A stretch of 64,000 bases of DNA from a virus: the IMG/VR virus record IMGVR_UViG_3300047409_000574, positions 1 to 64,000 of that record; one strand, given 5' to 3'. Positions 25,795-32,737 of this stretch are shown piece after piece. A model generated the notes under the pieces. The model ran no database searches. It was not told the origin of the DNA and was given only the letters and a program-made list of their open reading frames with translations. The translations under genes were made by a program, and so were the position numbers. Position 1 is the first letter of the stretch. Each line of letters opens with the position of its first letter.

Positions 25795-25967
25795 GCCAGC
25801 GTGGACACATGCGCTTCATCGGCGGCGCGATCTACTGCCCGCGTGTGCAACACCGTGTCCAACTTGGACTTGAGCACCGCTATGGCTCGGAGTTTGTGTG
25901 TCCGGGTTGCAACGTGCGCATCGACGCGACGGCGTACTTCGTGAAGCACCACGGGGCGGCGGCATGA
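25791..25967 (+). CDS. Small zinc-binding protein
   Basis: 58 residues, GTG 25791 overlapping the nuclease stop and TGA overlapping the next ATG. It has CPRVQH near residue 16 and CPGCNVRIDATAYFVKHH near 37, so a Cys4 or Cys2His2-type ribbon is likely. It is too short for the supplied long-ORF cut-off but fits its slot exactly on both sides. Unknown role; translational coupling suggests a DNA-metabolism accessory. Confidence 0.65.
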   Translation: MSQRGHMRFIGGAIYCPRVQHRVQLGLEHRYGSEFVCPGCNVRIDATAYFVKHHGAAA

Positions 25968-26329
25968 GCGAGCGCACACGTGGCTGGGTCGGCGTCGATC
26001 TGGACGCCACGCTTGCGATCTACGACGGCTGGAAGGGGCCGGAGCACATCGGCCCGCCGGTGCCCACGATGCTTGCGCGAGTGAAGCTTTGGTTGAGGCA
26101 CGGCCATCCCGAGCACGGCGACGTAGACGTGAAGATCGTGACTGCTCGGGTGTCGGTGCCGGATCAGAGGCCGATTGTGATGGCTGCGCTGGAGCCGTGG
26201 ATGCTGGAGCACATCGGGGTGATCCTGCCGGTCACGCACGAGAAGGATTACGGAATGATCGAGTTGTGGGACGATCGGGTGGTGCAGGTCGAGCCGAACA
26301 CGGGCCGCCGGATGGACGGTCATCTCTGA
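25964..26329 (+). CDS. HAD-like phosphatase
   Basis: 121 residues from ATG 25964. HAD motif I is VDLDATLA near residue 10 (D-x-D-x-T), motif II is VKIVTARVS, and the acidic ELWDDRVVQVEPN forms motifs III/IV. This small HAD type is common in actinophages, often near nucleotide or DNA repair genes, and may dephosphorylate nucleotides or DNA ends. Substrate not deducible. The next ATG overlaps its stop. Confidence 0.75.
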   Translation: MSERTRGWVGVDLDATLAIYDGWKGPEHIGPPVPTMLARVKLWLRHGHPEHGDVDVKIVTARVSVPDQRPIVMAALEPWMLEHIGVILPVTHEKDYGMIELWDDRVVQVEPNTGRRMDGHL

Positions 26330-26403
26330 TGGGCTGGTTCATCGGGTTTGTCGTCGTGACGTTCGTGCTGGAGTGCGTCATCTTCTCCCGTGAGGACGAC
26401 TGA
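26329..26403 (+). CDS. 24-residue single-span membrane peptide
   Basis: ATG 26329 overlaps the HAD stop (TGATG) and its own TGA overlaps the next ATG in the same way. The product is nearly all membrane span (GWFIGFVVVTFVLECVIF) with a charged SREDD tail. The exact fit between two overlapping neighbours makes translation likely despite the tiny size. Function unknown. Confidence 0.6.
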   Translation: MGWFIGFVVVTFVLECVIFSREDD

Positions 26404-26627
26404 TGGGCGCGTCGCCGGGGAAGCTCGCGGGTATCACCCGTGCGCAGTTGAAGAAGGCGAAGGAGCAGCTTGCGCGGATCGACACGGCGCTCGACGCCAT
26501 CGAGGCGACGACGGAGCATTCACTCCACGGTGCGGAACCGGCGGATCGGGTCGAGGCGCTGGCCGCGATGCTCGCGCAGGCGAAGGTGAATCTGGAGGAG
26601 CGCGAGTGGGAGGCCGCCGCGCCGTGA
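26403..26627 (+). CDS. Small coiled-coil protein
   Basis: 74 residues, ATG 26403. Mostly helical and charged (LKKAKEQLARIDTALDAIEAT, RVEALAAMLAQAKVNLEEREWE) with heptad spacing, so a dimeric coiled coil is likely. Its stop overlaps the next GTG. Not recognised. Confidence 0.6.
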   Translation: MGASPGKLAGITRAQLKKAKEQLARIDTALDAIEATTEHSLHGAEPADRVEALAAMLAQAKVNLEEREWEAAAP

Positions 26628-26935
26628 AGTCGCCGCTGCCCGAGGAGCAGGGGCCGACGTTCGAGCCGACCATTCACTGGTGCGCGCGTCATCTGGAGCC
26701 GTTCCGGGCGGAGTGGCCGGTCGGCTGGCCGCTCGCGATGATGGGGCTGTTCCAGGAGTCGGTTCGCAACCTGGAGATCATCGACGCGGCGGGCGGGCAG
26801 ACGGAGATGCTCGACAGGGTGCTGCGTGAGTTCTCGCCGTTGTGCTGTTTCCTGGGCGATGAGATCACGGCGAAGTGGACACGGCTGAGCCAGGGTTCGC
26901 TCGACGAGTTCCGGGCGGCGCTGGCGGCGCTTTGA
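26624..26935 (+). CDS. Conserved-looking hypothetical protein
   Basis: 103 residues from GTG 26624 (GTGA overlap), with GGGAGG about ten bases upstream. Contains HWCARHLEPFRAEWPVGWPLAMMGLFQE and PLCCFLGDE, with three Cys residues but no paired metal motif. Unknown; part of the coupled 24478-28440 operon. Confidence 0.6.
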   Translation: MKSPLPEEQGPTFEPTIHWCARHLEPFRAEWPVGWPLAMMGLFQESVRNLEIIDAAGGQTEMLDRVLREFSPLCCFLGDEITAKWTRLSQGSLDEFRAALAAL

Positions 26936-27735
26936 TGCCGACTCTGCGGCTTTCGACCCGGCCTGGGGAGGTGCTGGAGGCGACCTATGCGGAGCACGAG
27001 TGGCCGCTGGTGGTCTCCTTGCGCGAGCGGATGGACGGCGGCGGGGAGGACGCGCTGGCGGCGGCGGGGGAGCTTCGCGTGATCCACGAGTTGAAGGCGC
27101 TGGTCGGTGGCGGGATGCTGTCACCGGTTGAGCAGGAGAGGTTCGAGCAGACCCACAAGCCGATGCCGACTCCGCGCCGTCGGCGGGAGGTGCGTGACCG
27201 GCGGGATGATCCGCCGCCGCCGCAGGTGGCGTTGTTCGCGGGGGACGAGAACGTGGAGTCGTTCTTCCGTATCCCGGAGAAGGCACGCCGGAAGCTGCTG
27301 GAGGCTGACAACGCCGCTGCTGCTTTGGCTGCGTCGAAGAAGATGGCGGCGGCCGGTGAGCGCGACGAGGAGCCGCTCCCCGATCCGGCGGAGAACCGCA
27401 TTGGCAAGTTCAGCGATCCCGATGCAAGCGGTGCGCCCGTGACTCAACGCAAGGCTGCGATCGGCGTCTATCCGAGCACGGGCACGAAGCGTAACGGCGT
27501 GCTGACGGCAATCGTGCGCGCCGGTGATCGCGGGATGACCGACGAGGACTTGTACGAGGCGACAGGCTGGGATGAGAACACGGTGCGCCCGCGGCGGAAC
27601 GAACTGATGAACGATGGCTGGATCGAGGACTCCAATCGCACCCGCAGGACACCGAGTGGTCGTGATGCGGTCGTGTGGGTGCTCACCGAGGAAGGTCAGC
27701 GGCAGATCGCCGTGCTGGAAAGAGCAAGCGCATGA
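26935..27735 (+). CDS. Winged-helix DNA-binding protein
   Basis: 266 residues from ATG 26935. The N-terminal 70 residues are helical (HEWPLVVSLRERMDGGG, ELRVIHELKALVGGGML), the middle is a charged linker, and residues about 185-266 are a winged helix (NGVLTAIVRAGDRGMTDEDLYEATGWDENTVRPRRNELMNDGWI in order). Similar to MarR-like or restriction-linked wHTH domains. Could regulate the operon or load a DNA enzyme. The start overlaps the upstream stop by one base. Confidence 0.65.
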   Translation: MPTLRLSTRPGEVLEATYAEHEWPLVVSLRERMDGGGEDALAAAGELRVIHELKALVGGGMLSPVEQERFEQTHKPMPTPRRRREVRDRRDDPPPPQVALFAGDENVESFFRIPEKARRKLLEADNAAAALAASKKMAAAGERDEEPLPDPAENRIGKFSDPDASGAPVTQRKAAIGVYPSTGTKRNGVLTAIVRAGDRGMTDEDLYEATGWDENTVRPRRNELMNDGWIEDSNRTRRTPSGRDAVVWVLTEEGQRQIAVLERASA

Positions 27736-28097
27736 TCGTGGTCTCGTTGAAGGACGGCACGAAGCGGGCGCTCGACAAGGCGGAGGTGGTGCTGGGCTGG
27801 GAGGTTCCTCACGCTCACTTTCCTGACGTGAAGGTGATCGACCAGTTCACGCTGGCGGACGTGATCGCGCTGCTGCTGATCGAGCCGGAGATGGGGGCGA
27901 TGCCCGGCAAGATGGGCGGCATGCCGATCGTGGGGCTGGCGTTCACGGACGCGTCTGATCTGCGGGTGGAGGTGCCGTTGCCGCTCGACTTCGCGGAGGC
28001 GGTCGGCAGGCAGTTGATCGAGATGGTGGAGGCGGTACGGGCGGGGACGGCGCAGGTGTACCGGACGATGCCGGGCGGACTGGAGGGCGGTGGCTGA
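27732..28097 (+). CDS. Hypothetical protein in recombination operon
   Basis: 121 residues from ATG 27732 (ATGA). Mixed alpha/beta with a Met/Gly-rich centre (EMGAMPGKMGGMPIVGLAFTD). No motif recognised. Overlaps the MazG-like start by eight bases. Confidence 0.55.
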   Translation: MIVVSLKDGTKRALDKAEVVLGWEVPHAHFPDVKVIDQFTLADVIALLLIEPEMGAMPGKMGGMPIVGLAFTDASDLRVEVPLPLDFAEAVGRQLIEMVEAVRAGTAQVYRTMPGGLEGGG

Positions 28098-28440
28098 GTT
28101 GACTCCGGCACCGGGCGGCTACCCGATCAAGCTTGTGCGCGACAAGACGGCCAAGATCGTCAACCCATCCGGCGTGCCGGGGCAGCTTTGGTATGGGAAG
28201 GCACCGCTGGCCGACCGTGAGCGATTCTTGAAGTTGAAGCTGGCGGAGGAGGTCGGCGAGTACCTCGTGGACGGCGGCGCAGAAGAACTCGCAGACGTGT
28301 ACGCGGTCGTGCGGGCGCTCTTTGCGCTCCAGCACATCTACGAACTCGACGCGCTCGTGTCGGCTGACCCGCGTGGTGGGTTCCTGGACGGCGTGATGAT
28401 GTACGGGCGGCATGACGAGTTCGACGGCCAGGGTGCGTAG
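28090..28440 (+). CDS. MazG-like / phosphoribosyl-ATP pyrophosphohydrolase-type protein
   Basis: 116 residues from GTG 28090. KLVRDKTAKIV at residues 14-24 and FLKLKLAEEVGEYLVDGGAEELADVYAVVRAL near 46-77 (in pieces) give the all-alpha NTP-pyrophosphatase pattern, with the metal-binding E-E-x-x-E ... E-x-x-D set. Such enzymes hydrolyse (p)ppGpp or unusual NTPs; phage copies may remove alarmones or modified nucleotides. The 29-base overlap with the next gene is larger than elsewhere. Confidence 0.75.
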   Translation: MAELTPAPGGYPIKLVRDKTAKIVNPSGVPGQLWYGKAPLADRERFLKLKLAEEVGEYLVDGGAEELADVYAVVRALFALQHIYELDALVSADPRGGFLDGVMMYGRHDEFDGQGA

Positions 28441-29299
28441 GACACCGTTCAAGCGGGGCGGGAAGGGGTTGAAGCGCTCGGCGCTGGCACGGGGCGGGAA
28501 CCAAACGTCGATTCGCTCCTTACGCCCAGGAGAGGCCGACCCCGCTGGTGAGCCTCGTCGCTACGCCGATCCTCGCGGGTACGTGCGGCTGCGGTGGAAG
28601 GTCGCGCCGCACGAGTACGTGGAGCGGTATGAGCGCGACGCTGATGGCAGCCTGACGTGTACGAAGGAGCGAGAGCCGCCCCGGCGGATTGACAGAGCAG
28701 AGGTGGCCCAGCTTTATCTGGAGCAAGGACTGTCAACTCCGCAGATCAGCGCAATCACGGGATTCGACGCGGCGGCGATCTTTCGCGCCCTTCGCGCTTC
28801 CGGTGTGCCCATGCGCACTTCGGCTGATCGCTTCCCGGTCGATGTAGAGGCCATCCTGCATCTCTATGTGGACGAGAGACTCGGTTACGTTGAGGTGTCG
28901 CGACGTTTGGGTTATGCCTCGTCGGTGGTTCGGCGCGTCCTCCGAGATGAGGGCGTCACGCGTCGAGTGGGGAGGCCCGCCGGTCGTGTCAGACAGAGTT
29001 ACGAGGCTGGGGCTAGAAGGCTGCGTCCGGCCCTGCTAGAGCGCGCCGGTGGCGCGTGTGAAGTACGGGCGTCAGAGAAGTGTCGGGGGAGGGGGACTCA
29101 TTCGCACCATCGCAAGCTGCGTTCGCAGGGTGGCGCGAACGAACTCGTGAATCTGCTCGCTGTCTGCATCGTGTGCCACATGGTTATTCATCAGCACCCT
29201 ACGGCTGCTTACGCGAACGGCTGGCTGGTTCACTCTTACGACGACCCGGCGGCCACTCCGGTGCTGTACCGAGGCGAGTTGCGACTCCTCGCGGCGTGA
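28412..29299 (+). CDS. HNH endonuclease with tandem HTH
   Basis: 295 residues from ATG 28412. Residues about 90-190 hold two helix-turn-helix units (VAQLYLEQGLSTPQISAITG, ILHLYVDERLGYVEVSRRLGY). The C-terminal HNH has GGACEVR, CRGRGTHSHHRKLRSQGG, NLLAVCIVCHMVIHQHP: two Cys pairs and the HH core. A basic N-terminus overlaps the MazG-like gene. The HTH pairs probably set target specificity. Likely a homing endonuclease, although a host-type restriction role cannot be excluded. Confidence 0.8.
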   Translation: MTSSTARVRRTPFKRGGKGLKRSALARGGNQTSIRSLRPGEADPAGEPRRYADPRGYVRLRWKVAPHEYVERYERDADGSLTCTKEREPPRRIDRAEVAQLYLEQGLSTPQISAITGFDAAAIFRALRASGVPMRTSADRFPVDVEAILHLYVDERLGYVEVSRRLGYASSVVRRVLRDEGVTRRVGRPAGRVRQSYEAGARRLRPALLERAGGACEVRASEKCRGRGTHSHHRKLRSQGGANELVNLLAVCIVCHMVIHQHPTAAYANGWLVHSYDDPAATPVLYRGELRLLAA

Positions 29300-29817
29300 C
29301 GACGGCGGAGGTGATCGACCGGCTGCGCGGGCTGCACCCGTCGCCGGAGTGGGTCGCCTACCGGGAGTGCTGGCGGATTGACTTCTTCGCGATGCGTTGC
29401 TGGCCGTCGGGCGTTGGGCATCGCCGGGTGGCGTGCGAGGTGAAAGTCAGTAGAAGTGATTTTCAGAACGATGAGCGTCGTCCGTGGAAGCACGACAACG
29501 CGCGTGCGCTCGCCCACCAGTTCTTCTACGTGTGCCCGGCGGAGATGCTGGCGGCGGACGAGGTGCCGGAGTGGGCGGGTCTCATGTGGGTGCTGCCGCG
29601 CAGGCGGCCGACGGTGGTGAAGGAAGCGCCGTTGGCCGATGAGGTACGGGCGTTCACCGACCGGGAGGTGGTTTATCTGGCGCGCTTCGCGTTGTACCGG
29701 GAGGGGATCGAGGCCGATCGGCTGGAGTTGCGGCTACTCCGCAGACAGGTTGCACGTCTGCGTGAGGCACGTTACGGTTCGGGGTCAACAGAACAACCAG
29801 GGCGTGTAGTCGCATGA
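29296..29817 (+). CDS. MmcB-like DNA repair nuclease
   Basis: 173 residues from GTG 29296 (GTGA). WRIDFFAMRCWPS, RRVACEVKVSRSDFQNDERRPW and LAHQFFYVCPAEML follow the MmcB/PD-(D/E)XK order, where D, E-x-K and the later aromatic segment form the active site. MmcB acts with the mutasome or with DNA recombination proteins. Operon position with RecT and the RecB-like nuclease agrees. Confidence 0.7.
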   Translation: MTTAEVIDRLRGLHPSPEWVAYRECWRIDFFAMRCWPSGVGHRRVACEVKVSRSDFQNDERRPWKHDNARALAHQFFYVCPAEMLAADEVPEWAGLMWVLPRRRPTVVKEAPLADEVRAFTDREVVYLARFALYREGIEADRLELRLLRRQVARLREARYGSGSTEQPGRVVA

Positions 29818-29884
29818 GGTGATGGCCCCACTTTCCACCTCGACCTAGCGCGCCCGGCCCTGTAAGCGAACCGGAGGTTGAGGC

Positions 29885-30502
29885 GTGAAACGCCTGTTGA
29901 CCGCATGGGCGCTCTCTCTCTGTTTCGCCGTGAGCGCGGCACCGACGGCTTCGGCCGTGAGCTTCTCCACTCGTTCTCTGTCCGACGCTCGTGTCGGCCA
30001 GTCCAAGCCCGAGCTTCTCGCCCAGATGGCGCACTCGGGCAAGGTCGTTTCCTTCTTCACGCGTGGCCCGCACCGCTGGATGGTGTTGCCTCGACACGCG
30101 TCGTGCTGGTCGCATGTGCCGGGCGTGAAGCTGCGCCACGTGTGCAACCGGGCGCGGCTGGCGCTGATCGCGCACCGCTGGTTGCTGGCGGTCGCGCACG
30201 CGCGTTACGTGAAACTGTACGAGCCGAAGCCGGACGACTGGGCGGAGTTCGCGTGCATCCATTCTCACGAGGGTGCGGCAACCTCGAACACCGGCAACGG
30301 CTACTACGGCGGGCTGCAAGAGGACATGGGGTTCCAACGCACCTACGGGCCGGACTTCATGGCACGCTGGGGCACCGCGGACAGGTGGCCGGTGTGGGCG
30401 CAGGTGGAGTCGGCGCGTCGTGCGCGTGATGGCTTCGCTGGGCATGGCGCGCGCGGGTACGGCCCGTGGCCGCAGACGGCGCGTGCGTGCGGGATGTTCT
30501 GA
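29885..30502 (+). CDS. Secreted Rpf-like transglycosylase
   Basis: 205 residues from GTG 29885, with CCGGAGG upstream. A signal peptide (MKRLLTAWALSLCFAVSAAP, cut near residue 24) precedes a linker, then WAEFACIHSHEGAATSNTGNGYYGGLQ, the Rpf/lysozyme-like domain with Glu129 as the probable catalytic acid and the Gly-Tyr-Gly substrate loop. Ends GPWPQTARACGMF, as in many Rpf domains. Rpf proteins are largely actinobacterial and cleave peptidoglycan glycan strands. Its location in a DNA-metabolism region, not the lysis cassette, is unusual. Confidence 0.78.
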   Translation: MKRLLTAWALSLCFAVSAAPTASAVSFSTRSLSDARVGQSKPELLAQMAHSGKVVSFFTRGPHRWMVLPRHASCWSHVPGVKLRHVCNRARLALIAHRWLLAVAHARYVKLYEPKPDDWAEFACIHSHEGAATSNTGNGYYGGLQEDMGFQRTYGPDFMARWGTADRWPVWAQVESARRARDGFAGHGARGYGPWPQTARACGMF

Positions 30503-30663
30503 TGGCTTAGGATGCGGTTCGAGCGGCCGGGCATGGTGGCCGGGGAGACCCCGGCACGGTCGGTGTCGTTCTGGCCCGTGAAACACTCGGCTGTCTCGGG
30601 CCGCCCTGTAACGCCAATCACGGGGCGGCCCACCTTCGTTGTGCAGCGGCGTGGCCGGAGTGG
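30503..30663 (+). other. Short non-coding gap with hairpin
   Basis: Between the Rpf-like stop and the next promoter I see no gene. It contains a GGTTCGAGC segment that superficially resembles a tRNA T-loop but no matching acceptor or D arm, several short GC palindromes, and the hairpin at 30598-30631. Confidence 0.5.
30598..30631 (+). terminator. GC-rich hairpin after Rpf-like gene
   Basis: GGGCCGCCC 30598-30606 pairs perfectly with GGGCGGCCC 30623-30631 around a 16-nt loop. No U-tract. It precedes the 30664 promoter, so it probably ends the upstream unit. Confidence 0.55.
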
Positions 30664-30697
30664 TAGAACCTCGTGACCCGACCGAGAGGAGATTCTG
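30664..30697 (+). promoter_or_regulatory. Promoter -10 and CCGACC leader
   Basis: TAGAAC at 30664-30669 as a possible -10, then GTGACCCGACCGAGAGGAG (CCGACC 30678-30683), and the TTG start at 30698. The leader matches those at 22762, 23889, 35522, 37374 and 41704. Confidence 0.45.
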
Positions 30698-31075
30698 TTG
30701 ACCACTACGGATACCGAGCGCCCGCTCAAGTCCGTTGCGGACATGGCCGCCGACGGCGGTATCGAGGAGGATGAGGACGGGCAGCTTGCGATTGCGGGCA
30801 CGCACGCGAAGCTGTCGCTGGAGGTGGGCGGCTCGAAGCCGACGGTGTCGGTTGCGAAGATCAAGGCGCTCAAGCTGCCGGTGCGCGGAACGGACGCGGA
30901 GAACCCCGGCCAGTTCAAAAAGGGAGACACGATCCGGGCGATGGTCGATCTGGTGTGTGTCGATCTCCAGTTCCCGGATGAGCGGCGGAAGGGGAAGGTG
31001 GAGCGCACGCAGCGTGTGCATATCTTCGAGCCGTTGGCTATCGAGATCATCGAGCCGGTGCCCGACGCGCCGTAA
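30698..31075 (+). CDS. Hypothetical DNA-metabolism-region protein
   Basis: 125 residues from TTG 30698, preceded by GAGAGGAG. Acidic N-terminus, then KLSLEVGGSKPTVSVAKIKALKLPV and DTIRAMVDLVCVDLQFPDERR, a strand-rich body ending in IEIIEPVPDAP. Strand order would suit a small OB-like or beta-barrel protein. Not recognised. A monocistronic unit between hairpins. Confidence 0.6.
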   Translation: MTTTDTERPLKSVADMAADGGIEEDEDGQLAIAGTHAKLSLEVGGSKPTVSVAKIKALKLPVRGTDAENPGQFKKGDTIRAMVDLVCVDLQFPDERRKGKVERTQRVHIFEPLAIEIIEPVPDAP

Positions 31076-31079
31076 CAAG

Positions 31080-31140
31080 GTGGGCGGGGTCGTCTCTCAG
31101 AGGTCGCAAGCGAGGTTGAAGCCCTCGCGGCCCCGCCCAC
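31080..31140 (+). terminator. Long hairpin between transcription units
   Basis: GTGGGCGGGG 31080-31089 pairs with CCCCGCCCAC 31131-31140 (10 bp), with an inner helix GCGAGG/CCTCGC at 31110-31115/31123-31128. No U-run follows. Likely a transcript boundary or stabilising structure. Confidence 0.55.
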
Positions 31141-31198
31141 TCAACTAACACGGATGCGCCGTAGGCTGGGCACAACTCAACGATAGGGAGGTGCGGGG

Positions 31199-31555
31199 AT
31201 GGCGTTGAACTCTCTCGCGAATGTCTCGGGCGCGGGGCTGCCTGGTGGCGCGGGCGGTGCGTCGGAGGACTTCGATGTGCTGGCGGGGGCGGTCGCGGAA
31301 CTCCAGCGGATGAGGGTCACCGTGGTGGCCGGTGCTGGCGCGAACACGAACATCGCGGTGGCGGGCATCGTGATGGCGGACACGTTGCTGTCGGTGCTGC
31401 GTCATATCGACTCGGGGGCGGCGACGACGGCGTCGGTGGTCGATCACACGGCGCAGGCTGCGATCACGTCGGACGGGAACATTCAGGTGACGGTCGCGAC
31501 GAACATCAACGCCGGTGACCGGCTGGTCGTGACCTGGTTCGACAAGGCGGCCTAG
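31199..31555 (+). CDS. Small Ala/Gly/Val-rich protein, possible virion component
   Basis: 118 residues from ATG 31199, with AGGGAGG upstream. Ala/Gly/Val-rich (AGLPGGAGGASEDF, VVAGAGANTNIAVAGIVM, NIQVTVATNINAGDRLVVTWF), strand-rich in its second half. It has its own promoter-like TAGGCT at 31161 and a hairpin upstream. The composition resembles small capsid-decoration or fibre proteins, but it sits far from structural genes. Function unknown. Confidence 0.6.
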   Translation: MALNSLANVSGAGLPGGAGGASEDFDVLAGAVAELQRMRVTVVAGAGANTNIAVAGIVMADTLLSVLRHIDSGAATTASVVDHTAQAAITSDGNIQVTVATNINAGDRLVVTWFDKAA

Positions 31556-31576
31556 CAAGCAAAGTCCTCAACAGTG

Positions 31577-32008
31577 ATGCAACCACCAGTCGCCCCTCTT
31601 TCATCGTTTTCCCTGGGGTGGCTGGTGGGCATCCTGGAGGGCGAGGGATGCTTCTACGCCAAGCCACGAAGGACTCGCTCTCCTTATCCCATGATTGATG
31701 TGACGATGACCGATCGCGACACGATCGAGCATGTGTACGCGCTTACAGGCGTCGGCGTGCTCGGCAGCGTGATTCCACAGCAGTCGCACCACAAGGCAGC
31801 TTGGAAGTGGAGGGTGAGTGGTGAGCGCGCTTTGACGCTGATGCTGCTCGTGCGACCTTTCCTAAGCGAACGGCGCATGATGAAGGTGAACGAGATTCTT
31901 CAACAGTGTGGGGAAAAGCCTGTGGAGGGTTTCTGTTCAGCGCTGTCTGCGGCGGAGTCGCTCTATGGCGGCCCGTTGCAAGCTGTGGAAAGGCGGCCCG
32001 GCGGTTGA
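31577..32008 (+). CDS. LAGLIDADG homing endonuclease carrying a terminase-derived tail
   Basis: 143 residues from ATG 31577 (GTG at 31574 also possible). Residues 13-25 LGWLVGILEGEGCF are the LAGLIDADG helix; only one such motif is present, so it would act as a homodimer. Conserved downstream segments are TMTDRDTIEHV and KWRVSGERALTLMLLVRPFLSERRM. The last 20 residues contain ALSAAESLYGGPL, almost identical to ALSAAESFYGGPL in the large terminase at 43990-44040. The DNA matches 37 of 41 bases without gaps (31940-31980 versus 44000-44040). This suggests it moved from, or captured, a terminase insertion site. Confidence 0.8.
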   Translation: MQPPVAPLSSFSLGWLVGILEGEGCFYAKPRRTRSPYPMIDVTMTDRDTIEHVYALTGVGVLGSVIPQQSHHKAAWKWRVSGERALTLMLLVRPFLSERRMMKVNEILQQCGEKPVEGFCSALSAAESLYGGPLQAVERRPGG

Positions 32009-32022
32009 CCCCGTCGGGCCGC
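31993..32022 (+). terminator. Hairpin at the end of the LAGLIDADG gene
   Basis: GCGGCCCG 31993-32000 pairs with CGGGCCGC 32015-32022. It overlaps both the end of the reading frame and the -35 / spacer of the next promoter, so formation in RNA would not block that promoter. Confidence 0.5.
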
Positions 32023-32033
32023 GGTCTTAGGAT
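32005..32033 (+). promoter_or_regulatory. Sigma70-type promoter for HNH gene at 32105
   Basis: TTGACC 32005-32010 and TAGGAT 32028-32033 with a 17-base spacer. Start of transcription near 32040 would place the palindrome at 32051-32078 at the very 5' end of the mRNA. Confidence 0.6.
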
Positions 32034-32044
32034 GCTTGCCCCAT

Positions 32045-32078
32045 AAAAAAGACGCCGCTCCCGGTCAGGAACGGCGTC
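32045..32078 (-). terminator. Intrinsic terminator facing left
   Basis: Read on the minus strand, GACGCCG ... CGGCGTC (32072-32078 with 32051-32057) is followed by TTTTTT (32050-32045), a canonical Rho-independent terminator. No minus-strand gene lies immediately to its right, so it would stop antisense transcription, while on the plus strand the same palindrome forms a 5' leader hairpin. Confidence 0.6.
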
Positions 32079-32104
32079 GAGTTCTAGCATTCGAGGAGGT
32101 CAGT

Positions 32105-32737
32105 ATGACCGATCTAGCGGACGTTGCGCAAGTCGTTCTCGACGATTTGCAAGGCGAGCGCTTCTACGTTGCGCTCGTCGAGCTTCGGTTCTTCTACTGG
32201 GAGACCGACTGCTCCGTCGCTTCGATCGCGGCGGGATACACGTTGCCCGCGCATGAGGTTCCCGGTGCTGCCGGGCCGCTCGTGCTCGCGTCTACATGTG
32301 GGTGGTGTGGGGACAACGAGGTCGTTCATTCGCGGACAGAGCGGGCGGAGCGTGAGCGATGGTGGCGGCGACGCCATGAGGTTCGCGGCCGTCGAGAAGT
32401 TGAGGTCGGATGGCTTCCCGGAGATCGCTGCTCTAACTGCAACGATGGGTTCGCTGCATGGGCGGAGATCGACCGGGCGAGAGGAGCACGACTCGACACG
32501 AGCGAGCGGCAACTGCTGCGTTCGATGCCGTACTCCGACTATCTGCTCACCGAGCATTGGAAGAAGGTCAGGGCGCGGGCACTCAAGTATGCGGGCTACC
32601 GCTGCCAGTTGTGTAACGCGCGAGCACGGCTCGATGTTCACCATCGGACGTATGAGCATCGAGGCTGCGAGCGTGACCAGGATGTGATCGCACTCTGCCG
32701 CCCATGTCACGCTCTCCATCACGGAAAGCTCGCATGA
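32105..32737 (+). CDS. HNH endonuclease
   Basis: 210 residues from ATG 32105, with GAGGAGGT upstream. The N-terminal 150 residues include two Cys pairs (CGWCG, CSNCN). The C-terminal domain is the HNH: YAGYRCQLCNARARLDVHHRTYEHRG (in pieces) and DVIALCRPCHALHH. Phage HNH proteins of this kind may be homing endonucleases or serve packaging. It is followed by the replication genes through an overlapping ATG and has its own promoter. Confidence 0.8.
   Translation: MTDLADVAQVVLDDLQGERFYVALVELRFFYWETDCSVASIAAGYTLPAHEVPGAAGPLVLASTCGWCGDNEVVHSRTERAERERWWRRRHEVRGRREVEVGWLPGDRCSNCNDGFAAWAEIDRARGARLDTSERQLLRSMPYSDYLLTEHWKKVRARALKYAGYRCQLCNARARLDVHHRTYEHRGCERDQDVIALCRPCHALHHGKLA

Noticed and set aside
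30510-30600. Possible tRNA because of GGTTCGAGC
   Set aside because: No acceptor, D or anticodon arm can be folded around it.
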